64,000 bases of DNA, taken from an uncultured Paraglaciecola sp. (GTDB taxonomy: Bacteria; Pseudomonadota; Gammaproteobacteria; Enterobacterales; Alteromonadaceae). Location of the stretch: NCBI GenBank assembly GCA_947498355.1, contig CANMKA010000022.1, positions 1-64,000 on the forward strand, in the 5' to 3' direction. This document shows, one piece after another, positions 37,523 through 46,040 of the stretch (within the stretch, counting starts at the first letter, position 1; every line of letters starts with the position of its first letter). Position numbers and translations under genes: made by a program. The notes below the pieces were generated by a model that saw nothing but the letters and a program-made list of their open reading frames with translations, ran no database searches and was not told where the DNA came from.

Positions 37523-39985
37523 ATGCAAGCAAGCAGCTCTAAAAGTAGCGAAAAATTTGGTTACTTTGATGACGAAAACTACGAATACGTTATCACTACG
37601 CCATTTACTCCTACCCCTTGGATTAACTACCTAGGAAATGACCAATTTTATGGGTTAATTTCTAATACAGGCGGTGGCTATTGCTTTGATAGAGATCCAA
37701 AATTTCGGCGCTTAACACGTTATCGGTATAATAGCGTGCCATTGGATAACGGCGGTCGCTACTTTTATCTCAATTGTGATGGCGAATATTGGTCAGCGAC
37801 AGGGCGCCCAGTCAACACCGAGCTTGATCAATATAGTTGTCGCCATGGGATGGGCTATAGCCGATTTAACGCATCTAAGAATGATATAGCGTCCGAAGTC
37901 ACTAGCTTTATTCCATTGGGAGTAAAAGCTGAAGTGCACAGCCTGACCCTAACCAATCAATCTGCGAATAATAAAACCGTCAACGTTTTTTCGTTTATCG
38001 AATGGTGCCTGTGGAATGCCGAAGACGACGGAGCCAACTTCCAACGTAATTTGTCCACAGGCGAAGTTGAAGTCGAAGACAATACGATTTACCACAAAAC
38101 CGAATATCGAGAGCGACGCAACCACTATGCATTTTACTCAGTCAACCAAGACATAACAGGTTACGATACTAATCGAGAAAGCTTCTTGGGCCCTTATCGA
38201 GGGTTCGACAGACCAATTGCCGTTGAGCAAGCTCAGTCAAGTAATTCGTGGGCAAGAGGCTGGTCACCTATCGCCTCCCATCACCTTAAAATTGAGTTAA
38301 AACCAGGGGAAAGCCAAACCCTAGTCTTTACTTTAGGCTACGTGGAGGTGAACGAAGAACAAAAATGGGCCAGTAAGAATGTCATTAACAAAGAGCCTGC
38401 AAAACACCTGATGGCCAAGTTTGACAGTCCAGAAAAAGTCAAAGAGGAGCTAGCTAAGTTAAATGCTTATTGGCATGATTTGTTAACTAAATTCACTGTT
38501 CATACTCCAGATGACAAGTTCAACCGCGCAGTTAATATTTGGAACCAGTATCAAAATATGGTGACTTTTAACTTGTCACGTAGTGCGTCTTTTTACGAGT
38601 CAGGCATTGGGCGAGGCATGGGCTTTCGAGACTCAAATCAAGATACAATAGGCTTCGCCCATATGGTGCCTGAGAAAGTCAAAGAGCGTATATTGGACTT
38701 GTCAGCTACACAAAAACAAGATGGTTCGGCTTACCATCAATACCAACCTCTTACCAAAAAAGGCAATGCTAATATAGGCGGAAACTTTAATGATGATCCT
38801 ATGTGGATGGTCCTTTCTACTGCCAACTATATAAAAGAAACGGGTGACTTTAGTATTCTTGACGAAATGGTCTGCTATGACGATCAAGACACCCCAACCC
38901 ACAATCATTTTGATCATCTACTCCGTGCGTTTAATCACGTAGTCAACAACTTAGGCCCTCACGGATTGCCGCTAATTGGCCGTGCAGATTGGAATGACTG
39001 CCTAAATTTAAACTGTTTTTCTGAAGATCCAAATGAATCCTTCCAGACCACTCAACGTGGTCCGTCAGACGTGGCAGAGTCTGTCATGATTGCAGGCCAG
39101 TTTGTATTGTACGGCCGAGAATTTGTGGCCCTTTGTGAGCAAACTAATCGCCATGAACTTGCAAGGTCGTGCGCGAAGCAGGTTGCACAGATGGAATTGA
39201 CCATAGAGCAACATGCTTGGGACGGAGAGTGGTTTCTTCGAGCCTACGATTCTCGAGGTGAAAAAATTGGTAGTCAAGAAAACACTGAGGGCAAGATATT
39301 TATCGAATCTCAAGGTTTTTGTGCCATGGCAAAAATTGGCACTCAATCGAATAAATCGATTCAAGCACTCGATTCGGTAGCTACCCACCTCAGCACCGAA
39401 TTTGGTGTGATGCTAAATCAGCCTGCGTTTAGTCGCTACAGTAAATACATGGGGGAAATTACCTCTTATCCCCCTGGCTACAAAGAAAATGCTGGAATTT
39501 TTTGTCATAACAACCCTTGGATCACCATAGCTGAAGCTATGCATGGACGGGGTAATAAGGCCTTAGACTACTTCAGTAAGATTACCCCCTCTTACTTAGA
39601 AAACATACAAACTCTGCATAAAACAGAACCCTATGTGTATAGTCAAATGGTAGCGGGACGAGATGCAGCTAACCCTGGCGAAGCGAAAAACTCATGGCTA
39701 ACTGGCACAGCTGCTTGGAGTTATTACGCTGCAACCCAATATATTTTGGGTATTCGCCCAACCTATACGGGCCTAATTATCGATCCATGTGTTCATAGCT
39801 CATGGCAGCATCTACTGGTTAATCGAACGTTTAGGGGCGCTCAGTACACAATCGAGATACACAACCCTAAAGGACTGCAAACAGGTGAGGTATCGTTAAT
39901 CATTGATGGTCATGCTATCGAAGGGAATGAAATAGACGTGAAAATTTACAATAAACAACACAAGATAATTGCTACCTTGTCTTAA
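37523..39985 (+). CDS. GH94 cellobiose phosphorylase
   Basis: Cytoplasmic phosphorolysis of cellobiose to glucose 1-phosphate and glucose. The 820-residue length and motifs match GH94 cellobiose phosphorylases: WINYLGNDQFYGLISNTGGGYCFDRDP near the N-terminus, GIGRGMGFRDSNQDTIGFAH, the catalytic acid in GRADWNDCLNLNC (Asp near residue 489, the position of Asp490 in the Cellvibrio gilvus enzyme) and SYPPGYKENAGIFCHNNPW. Closely related chitobiose or laminaribiose phosphorylases are the main alternatives; the length and the CxxCxxNxN-type acid loop favour cellobiose. It is the second gene of the symporter operon. Confidence 0.93.
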   Translation: MQASSSKSSEKFGYFDDENYEYVITTPFTPTPWINYLGNDQFYGLISNTGGGYCFDRDPKFRRLTRYRYNSVPLDNGGRYFYLNCDGEYWSATGRPVNTELDQYSCRHGMGYSRFNASKNDIASEVTSFIPLGVKAEVHSLTLTNQSANNKTVNVFSFIEWCLWNAEDDGANFQRNLSTGEVEVEDNTIYHKTEYRERRNHYAFYSVNQDITGYDTNRESFLGPYRGFDRPIAVEQAQSSNSWARGWSPIASHHLKIELKPGESQTLVFTLGYVEVNEEQKWASKNVINKEPAKHLMAKFDSPEKVKEELAKLNAYWHDLLTKFTVHTPDDKFNRAVNIWNQYQNMVTFNLSRSASFYESGIGRGMGFRDSNQDTIGFAHMVPEKVKERILDLSATQKQDGSAYHQYQPLTKKGNANIGGNFNDDPMWMVLSTANYIKETGDFSILDEMVCYDDQDTPTHNHFDHLLRAFNHVVNNLGPHGLPLIGRADWNDCLNLNCFSEDPNESFQTTQRGPSDVAESVMIAGQFVLYGREFVALCEQTNRHELARSCAKQVAQMELTIEQHAWDGEWFLRAYDSRGEKIGSQENTEGKIFIESQGFCAMAKIGTQSNKSIQALDSVATHLSTEFGVMLNQPAFSRYSKYMGEITSYPPGYKENAGIFCHNNPWITIAEAMHGRGNKALDYFSKITPSYLENIQTLHKTEPYVYSQMVAGRDAANPGEAKNSWLTGTAAWSYYAATQYILGIRPTYTGLIIDPCVHSSWQHLLVNRTFRGAQYTIEIHNPKGLQTGEVSLIIDGHAIEGNEIDVKIYNKQHKIIATLS

Positions 39986-39993
39986 GGTAAATG

Positions 39994-40023
39994 TCGCACA
40001 GCAGTAACTTGCTGTGCGACAAT
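39994..40023. terminator. Hairpin after the phosphorylase gene
   Basis: Perfect 12-bp stem TGTCGCACAGCA / TGCTGTGCGACA with a 6-nt loop. The U tract is weak; it probably separates the plus-strand operon from the convergent repressor gene. Confidence 0.75.
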
Positions 40024-40157
40024 CCTATACTATTTGACCTATACTCTAAACAAGACATACCGAAGGGCCTTATTTTATTGGTATGGTCAGCCTACACAAG
40101 AAAGCATGGTTCCCATAAGAGCTTACCTATAAGTAATCATTACTTAGGGCTAAATGC

Positions 40158-41192
40158 TTATGCTCCAGAGGTTTTAGGTGCAATACCTGTACTGCCTCTA
40201 ATTTGAAGTTTAAATGGCAAATACCTAGCTCCGGGCTCTAGTTTTTCACCTTTTAATTGTTTTATGAGTAAGTTGATACAAGTGGTGCCAATTTCTTGGA
40301 GAGGCTGATGAACTGTCGTAAGGGGTGGACTGACATATTCTGAATAGTTGATATCATCAAACCCCATCACTGAGATATCATCAGGAATTTTAAAGCCTTG
40401 TTGTTGCAAGAACTGCATAGCACCAATGGCCATATCGTCGTTGAAGCAAAACACTGCCGTGGGCCTGTCGGGCAAAAGTAGTAACTGCTGAGCGCACTCC
40501 ACTCCTGACCTCACGTCGTAATCACCTTCAACCAACAAGGCCGGATCGTATGGCAACCCTGCCTCTTCGAGTGCCCTTTGATAACCTTGCTTACGTTTAT
40601 TCGAACTAGGAACAGTGTTTGGGCCAGTTATCGCTGCTATGCGCCTGTGACCAAGAGAGAGCAAGTAATCCACCGCAGCTTTAGCAGCGGCAGCATTATC
40701 TACCCCAACGCTAACGACTTCATCACTGTCAATTTCTTCGTTCCCATTTACCATAGGCGGAAGCTGTTCGGCTAAAGGAATACCCGGCTTAACGTTAAAG
40801 GGAATACGCCAACCAAACAACAAAATACCGTCAGCTTGCCCATGACTGACCAACTCAGCATAGTGCTTTTCGCGCTCAGCTAAGCCTTGTGTATCACCAA
40901 GCAATACTGAATAACCCGCACTTTGTGCCACTTGCTCTATCGCTCGAATAATACCTGCATTAACTGGTTTTGTAATATCTGGAATAATGGCAACGATATT
41001 TCCACTTTTACGCGTGCGTAAACTTGCCCCCATTCTATTTGGACGATATCCAGACTCATCAACGACTTTTTTGACTTTATCCAGTGTCGCTTTTGATACC
41101 AATTCCGGTGATGAGAAAACTCTCGAAACCGTAGCTGGAGACACCTTCGCTAATGCCGCAATATCTTTAATGCCTAAGGTTGCCAAAACCAT
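40158..41192 (-). CDS. LacI-family transcriptional repressor (CelR-like)
   Basis: A 344-residue regulator with an N-terminal LacI helix-turn-helix (IKDIAALAKVSPATVSRVFSSPELVSKATLDKVKKVV), hinge helix (YRPNRMGASLRTRKS) and a periplasmic-binding-protein-like sensor domain (GHRRIAAITGP, FCFNDDMAIGAM, DISVMGFDDINYSEYVSPPLTTVHQP). It lies convergent to the phosphorylase operon. Matching AAAACGTTT operators stand before its own gene and the two sugar operons, so it likely represses the locus until a cello-sugar binds (inference). Confidence 0.93.
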   Translation of the reverse strand: MVLATLGIKDIAALAKVSPATVSRVFSSPELVSKATLDKVKKVVDESGYRPNRMGASLRTRKSGNIVAIIPDITKPVNAGIIRAIEQVAQSAGYSVLLGDTQGLAEREKHYAELVSHGQADGILLFGWRIPFNVKPGIPLAEQLPPMVNGNEEIDSDEVVSVGVDNAAAAKAAVDYLLSLGHRRIAAITGPNTVPSSNKRKQGYQRALEEAGLPYDPALLVEGDYDVRSGVECAQQLLLLPDRPTAVFCFNDDMAIGAMQFLQQQGFKIPDDISVMGFDDINYSEYVSPPLTTVHQPLQEIGTTCINLLIKQLKGEKLEPGARYLPFKLQIRGSTGIAPKTSGA

Positions 41193-41229
41193 ACCTCTAA
41201 CGTAATTTATATCCTTTTAAGATAGCATA

Positions 41230-41243
41230 TAAAAACGTTTTCA
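41230..41243. promoter_or_regulatory. LacI-family operator near the repressor gene start
   Basis: TAAAAACGTTTTCA, 38 bases upstream of the repressor ATG, which suggests autoregulation. Confidence 0.75.
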
Positions 41244-41372
41244 TTAAAATAAAGCCTGCAAATTTAGATAGATAGTGTTCGACTAAGTTAGGACAAAACA
41301 TCATGTATGAAAATAGCTGATAATCGGCATTGATAATTAAAAACTGGCTGGGTAAACACGCATAAACAATCA

Positions 41373-41386
41373 TGAAAACGTTTTTA
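41373..41386. promoter_or_regulatory. Second LacI-family operator upstream of the repressor
   Basis: TGAAAACGTTTTTA, 143 bases upstream of the 41230 site. Two sites at this distance would allow repression by looping. Confidence 0.65.
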
Positions 41387-41501
41387 TGAAATTTACGGAA
41401 ATAAAAAATCAATTGTAAATTACCCATTGAAGCAACAAATTGTGTATCAGGGTAGCCCCCCGAAAGCTAACTCTGCTAAACCTTCTACTCCCTACAAACA
41501 A

Positions 41502-41540
41502 TAAAAAAGGAGGGCAAGCTATCCTGCTTGACCTCCTTTT
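41502..41540 (-). terminator. Terminator of the DUF1800-DUF1501 operon
   Basis: Stem AAAAGGAGG(G)CAAGC / GCTTG(A)CCTCCTTTT with one mismatch and a 6-nt loop; on the minus strand it is followed by a run of T. Confidence 0.85.
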
Positions 41541-41544
41541 ACTT

Positions 41545-41605
41545 AACCTGATCTCAGGTTACCTACTAATACCATTAAACTGATTAAAGAACCTGAACTC
41601 AGGTT
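41545..41605. repeat. Twin 16-bp palindromes
   Basis: AACCTGATCTCAGGTT (41545-41560) and AACCTGAACTCAGGTT (41590-41605): the same arms AACCTGA/TCAGGTT twice, 45 bases apart, just past the DUF1501 stop. They could be operator-like sites or an RNA processing structure. Confidence 0.6.
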
Positions 41606-41613
41606 AAATTTTG

Positions 41614-42759
41614 CTAGGCTACAACCGTCTTTAGCATGGGCTTAACGTCTGGAAATACTCTTAATAGTTGCTCAGCTGATAAGCCCCAATGCTGGTGTAA
41701 AACACTCGCCTTCCAGCTTCTCACATCGGTTGTCGGCATTAGATCTCTATTCTCAAATAGCTGAGAGTCGCTCAATCCGGGCCATTCGCCTAGCACTTGT
41801 TTGCCTTTAACCGCTCCTCCTAAAATAAACATAGCTGATCCTGTGCCATGATCAGTACCTTTAGTACCATTAATCTTAACGGTTCGTCCAAACTCTGTAG
41901 TCACTAACACGACTGTATCTTTCCAAGCCTCACCTAAGGATTCTTTCAGTTGAGCTAAGCCTTCGTCTAGGATCTTGAACTGTCTATTTAGCCTGCCAAC
42001 TTGATTGTTGTGAGTATCCCAACCACCTAGCTCTAACATGGCGCAACTCGCTGAATCATCTAAATTGAGTAACTCTCCGCACTGCGCGGCCAAGTATGAA
42101 AAATCGGGACGCTTACGCTTTTGTTCATTCATTTCCAACATGTCACGGCTGGTGATAGCACTTTCGAGTAGCTCAGAAAATTCCTGATTATTGGCATACA
42201 ATTTCCGTAAACGGCCGAGTAAGTCATCTTCAGATGCGGTGAAGTGAGAAGGGAACCAAGTTTGACTGTCCATCTTGCCTCTTAGGGCGATAGGTACAGT
42301 TTGAGAAATTGCCAGTCCATGCCCTCCCAATTCATTTACTGCTCTTGCTAGCCAGCCGTTTTCATAGTCGGTCGCATTAAGTCCACTCTCCATTTGATCT
42401 TGGGCATCAAAATGAGAGCGTTCTCTATAACCAGAAGCAACGGCAACAACAGGTAAAAACTGACCACTTTGATACCACTGATGACAGTTTTTAAAAGACG
42501 GGTGCAACGCATAACCTTGCTGTAAAGGCAGTAGTTTATTTTGTATTGGTTCTACAAAATCTTTACGAATAGCCATATAGTTTGGGTCAGCGAGGGGCAA
42601 CACGCTGTGCAACGAGTCCATTGCACCGCGTAACATGACCCACACAATTTTCTTTGATTTAACAGAAGAAGCCTTAGCCCATGCATTCGCCATAGGGGCT
42701 TGAGTTAACACCCAGCCTGCTACTCCACCTTTTATAAAGTCTCGTCTACCTATACTCAT
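41614..42759 (-). CDS. DUF1501 family secreted protein (Tat signal)
   Basis: A 381-residue DUF1501 protein. It starts with a twin-arginine signal (MSIGRRDFIKGGVAGWVL...ANAWA), so it is exported folded. Family segments are WVMLRGAMDSLHSVLPLADPNY, RSHFDAQDQMESGL, LELGGWDTHNNQ, TEFGRTVKINGTKGTDHGTGSAMFILGG, an alkaline-phosphatase/sulfatase-like fold with potential metal ligands (Asp, His). The enzymatic activity is unknown. Its start overlaps the stop of the DUF1800 gene by 4 bases, the usual coupled pair. Confidence 0.9.
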   Translation of the reverse strand: MSIGRRDFIKGGVAGWVLTQAPMANAWAKASSVKSKKIVWVMLRGAMDSLHSVLPLADPNYMAIRKDFVEPIQNKLLPLQQGYALHPSFKNCHQWYQSGQFLPVVAVASGYRERSHFDAQDQMESGLNATDYENGWLARAVNELGGHGLAISQTVPIALRGKMDSQTWFPSHFTASEDDLLGRLRKLYANNQEFSELLESAITSRDMLEMNEQKRKRPDFSYLAAQCGELLNLDDSASCAMLELGGWDTHNNQVGRLNRQFKILDEGLAQLKESLGEAWKDTVVLVTTEFGRTVKINGTKGTDHGTGSAMFILGGAVKGKQVLGEWPGLSDSQLFENRDLMPTTDVRSWKASVLHQHWGLSAEQLLRVFPDVKPMLKTVVA

Positions 42760-44162
42760 CGCTTTTGAAACTCCGGACTCATTAAAAACAGGGTTACCGC
42801 TTGTTGTTTTGACTCAGCTCGGGATATTTGCAATTGAGTCAGTTTATTCAGTTGAGGGCCAAGTGCGCCAGTAGCAATCTCCATGGGCGCTAACTTGGCA
42901 AATTTACTTGCATGTTCCGCCCACTCGATTCTACCCATCATAGCTCTCGGTCCAGCCCAATATTCTTGGGTGTCTTTGTAGCCAGCAGGTGAGCCTGCGG
43001 CAAATGGCTTTTGCCCTAAAATAGTTAAACTTTTAATAAAATCTGGACGCAATCGCTTGATGTCACAGGCTTTACAAGTCGAGATCATAAATTCTCTCGG
43101 AGTCTTGAATTTTTCTGGCGTCTCTGACCAACTTAAAGGATGAAGGATCATAGCCTCTATCACCTTAGGCAAATAGCCTTTGGTCGAGGCCCATATTGAT
43201 ACCATCTGATCAACGATTTCTTGAGGCGCTTGGTCACTCACAAAATGCGTAACAAGCTTACGAGACACATGTTCTGCGGTTTTAGGGTCTTCAGCTAAAT
43301 CTTTAAGTATTGCTATCCCCTGTTCAACCCCGCCACTTTTATAGCTACGTCCAAATACTCGTCTTTTACCCGGTTCGTGAAACCCTGCTCGAAAAGTAAA
43401 CCCCGCATTTTTCTTAGCATTATTATCCACTCCCCAGCCAGTAATCGCTCTTGCTAGCTCAGTCACGTCGGATTGGTCATATCCGGCATCTACGCCCAAA
43501 GTATGTAATTCCAAGATTTCGCGAGCTAGATTCTCGTTCAATCCTTTCTTGCCTTTGGCCCTTTGGCCAAACTTAGAGTTAGGCCCAACAGACTGCTCGT
43601 TATTGAGATATATAAGCATTGCTGGGTGGCTTTCTACAGCCACCAGCATTTCACTAAAATAACCAGAAATGTTTGGCGCAATCCCCTCATTTTCAAGAGT
43701 GGGAGCCAATGCGCGCATTATTTGTCCACTCGCTGACACACTAAAATGATTCGAAAAAAAGTCGACTAAACGCCAGTAAAAGGGATTCTGAGTGGTAATT
43801 TGATGTGCAATGGTTAGGTTGATACTTTTAGCTGCACTTTTATTCATCTGCTTTTGAATACTGTCGCTGTTCAACATCATCATTTTTTCGTCGTCAGGCG
43901 CAGCTTGCATACTCGGCTGCATACTGGCTTTTTTAGCGTTGACCTTGTCTTGCTTTTTTTTCTGACGATATATAGCCATACTTTTGATAGCGGTTTTACT
44001 TGACCAAGCATTGTCAAAAGAAGCGAGTTCCTTGGCTATATTAGCAACATCAAGCTGTTGCAGTAACCAAGCTTTCGGCTCAGTTCCAGCTTGTTCCAAA
44101 ATTGTTTGGTCCGCACCATATCCAAATCGATTGGCCGCTATAAACGCTTGGCTACTCAGCAT
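42756..44162 (-). CDS. DUF1800 family protein
   Basis: A 468-residue DUF1800 protein, almost always paired with DUF1501. It shows AFIAANRFGYGADQTILEQAG, PFYWRLVDFFSNHFSVSASGQIMRALAPTLENEGIAPNI, LNENLAREILELHTLGVDAGYDQSDVTELARAITGW and RKLVTHFVSDQAPQEIVDQM. No clear signal peptide is seen, so it may be exported with its Tat-carrying partner or act inside. Function is not established in the family. A Met/Lys-rich insertion (residues 75-105) is unusual. Confidence 0.88.
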   Translation of the reverse strand: MLSSQAFIAANRFGYGADQTILEQAGTEPKAWLLQQLDVANIAKELASFDNAWSSKTAIKSMAIYRQKKKQDKVNAKKASMQPSMQAAPDDEKMMMLNSDSIQKQMNKSAAKSINLTIAHQITTQNPFYWRLVDFFSNHFSVSASGQIMRALAPTLENEGIAPNISGYFSEMLVAVESHPAMLIYLNNEQSVGPNSKFGQRAKGKKGLNENLAREILELHTLGVDAGYDQSDVTELARAITGWGVDNNAKKNAGFTFRAGFHEPGKRRVFGRSYKSGGVEQGIAILKDLAEDPKTAEHVSRKLVTHFVSDQAPQEIVDQMVSIWASTKGYLPKVIEAMILHPLSWSETPEKFKTPREFMISTCKACDIKRLRPDFIKSLTILGQKPFAAGSPAGYKDTQEYWAGPRAMMGRIEWAEHASKFAKLAPMEIATGALGPQLNKLTQLQISRAESKQQAVTLFLMSPEFQKR

Positions 44163-44369
44163 TTTGATCCTCGGGTGTTGTCTAAAGTCTATTGCACTGG
44201 GTACTAATGTACTTCAGTGCCTGAAGCACGCAAGCGTACTTACATAATTTTTACATTTGCTGGGAAGGAGTTGAACAAACAAGGAACATTGAAGCTTAAC
44301 CATATTGAAAGGCTCAGCTTCAACAAAATAAGGAGTAAATCTAATCTCAATAGAATAGGCAAGGTTAAC

Positions 44370-45851
44370 CTAATTAGCTAGATCTCCATCGTTATCAGCA
44401 CGTTGCAAAAGCTGTTCATCTAAACGTTTGTTCGTTTGAACCCCGAGTTTTTTAAATTGTTCAATTTGACGAACGATATTGCCCTTTCCTGTAGAAAGTT
44501 TGTTCATAGCACCATCAAAGTGCTTACGACTCGAATCCAATGCTTTGTCAATCTTATCCATATCAACCATAAAACCATGAAATTTGTCATAAAGCTTGGC
44601 AGCATTCTCTGCAATCTTTTGCGCATTTTGATTTTGATATTCGTACTGCCAAATATTATTTACTGTACGCAGGGCCACCAACAAATTAGTAGGACTGACT
44701 AGCATGATATTGTTGTCAAATGCGAGCTTGAGCAAATCAGGAGCATGATCTGCGGCTAATAAAAATGCCGCTTCAATTGGGATAAACATCAACACATAAT
44801 CAAGAGAGCGTATCCCTTTTAAATCTTGATAATCCTTTTTACCAAGCTCCTTAATGTGGTTACGCAGTGAATTGATATGTTCTTTTAAATACAATGCTCG
44901 AGCTTTATCATCTTCCTGCTCATTAAAGTATCTTTCATAGGCAGATAACGAAACTTTAGAGTCTACGACTATGTCTTTGTCATTTGGCAAATGAATCACA
45001 ACATCGGGTTGATAAAGCTTCCCCGTTTCATTCTTCAGGGATACTTGTGTCTCAAATTCATGGCCCTCTCTCAGGCCAGACTCTTTCAATACGCGGTCTA
45101 AAATAACTTCTCCCCAGTTACCTTGAGCTTTATTGTCACCTTTAAGGGCTTTAGTTAGGGCTGCGGCATCTTGAGTTATTTGTTGATTAAGTTCCTTGAG
45201 CCCTAAGATCTCAGATTTAAGAGAGGCGCGTTCCTGACCTTCTTTAACATATTGGTCGGTAACTTGGCGCTTAAATCCGTCTATCTGCTGTTTTAGGGGC
45301 GATAAAATACTGTCTAAATTGGCTTTACTCGTTTGGCTGAAAGTCGTTTGTTTTTGCTCAAAAATTTTATTTGCGACATTTTCAAACTGCTCTTTTAGGC
45401 GTTCTTCAGCTACTTCTAGTAATCTAAGTTTTTCATCACTGGCAATCTTTTCTTGCTCAAACCTCGCCCCTTGAGATTCTAATTTGGTTTGTAGTTCAGA
45501 TACCTGCTGTTGGGCCTGTTGATATTTTATTTGCCACTGAGACTTTTCCTGTTCTAATTCAGGAATGCGCTCAACTTGCTGAGACAACTGCCCGACCCTA
45601 CTATGTAACGACAACTGCTCCGCACGATTTACATTATCTTGCTCGGTTAAATCAATAATTTGAGTATCTTGCTTATCGATTTGTCCTTGCAAGCTCTGTA
45701 GCTGAAATTGATGACTTTCAGCCATCTGAATTAAACGTTCTTGATTATGTTGGCGTGCTCGAAGGGTTGCTAACCAAGCTCCAACTAATCCTGCTAGGAC
45801 AGAAATACCAGCGCACAGCAAATACCATTCGGATTCGGTAAAATTAGCCAT
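44370..45851 (-). CDS. rmuC: DNA recombination protein RmuC
   Basis: A 493-residue RmuC protein, which limits DNA inversions at short repeats in E. coli by an unsettled mechanism. It has an N-terminal membrane anchor (WYLLCAGISVLAGLVGAWLATL), a long coiled coil (about residues 30-170, Gln/Glu-rich) and the conserved nuclease-like domain (DNKAQGNWGEVILDRVLKESGLREGHEFETQ, YQPDVVIHLPNDKDIVVDSKVSLSAYERYF, ALYLKEHINSLRNHIKELGKKDYQ). The PDVV...VVDSK core resembles PD-(D/E)XK metal-site residues. It stands alone between the DUF1800 gene and the fumarase terminator. Confidence 0.93.
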   Translation of the reverse strand: MANFTESEWYLLCAGISVLAGLVGAWLATLRARQHNQERLIQMAESHQFQLQSLQGQIDKQDTQIIDLTEQDNVNRAEQLSLHSRVGQLSQQVERIPELEQEKSQWQIKYQQAQQQVSELQTKLESQGARFEQEKIASDEKLRLLEVAEERLKEQFENVANKIFEQKQTTFSQTSKANLDSILSPLKQQIDGFKRQVTDQYVKEGQERASLKSEILGLKELNQQITQDAAALTKALKGDNKAQGNWGEVILDRVLKESGLREGHEFETQVSLKNETGKLYQPDVVIHLPNDKDIVVDSKVSLSAYERYFNEQEDDKARALYLKEHINSLRNHIKELGKKDYQDLKGIRSLDYVLMFIPIEAAFLLAADHAPDLLKLAFDNNIMLVSPTNLLVALRTVNNIWQYEYQNQNAQKIAENAAKLYDKFHGFMVDMDKIDKALDSSRKHFDGAMNKLSTGKGNIVRQIEQFKKLGVQTNKRLDEQLLQRADNDGDLAN

Positions 45852-45876
45852 TCGATCAATTCCTCACTTTTTAATA

Positions 45877-45902
45877 CAAAAAGAGCGGCATCAATGCCGC
45901 TC
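45877..45902 (-). terminator. Terminator of the fumarase gene
   Basis: Stem GAGCGGCA / TGCCGCTC with a TCAA loop; the minus strand continues with TTTTTG. Confidence 0.85.
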
Positions 45903-46040
45903 TATATTTAGCCGTTTATAGTCATTACCTGATTCGAATACTGCGAGACACTACAGAAAATTTAATAATGCCTACTCCATCGTTAACTCAACGAATTAGC
46001 GAGTTTACGTTTTTAATCAGGTAACTATTTAGCGTTCAGA

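Noticed and set aside
39991..40206. 71-codon plus-strand frame after the phosphorylase
   Set aside because: It starts in the terminator hairpin and overlaps the 3' end of the LacI-type gene in antisense; no ribosome-binding site and no recognisable motif.
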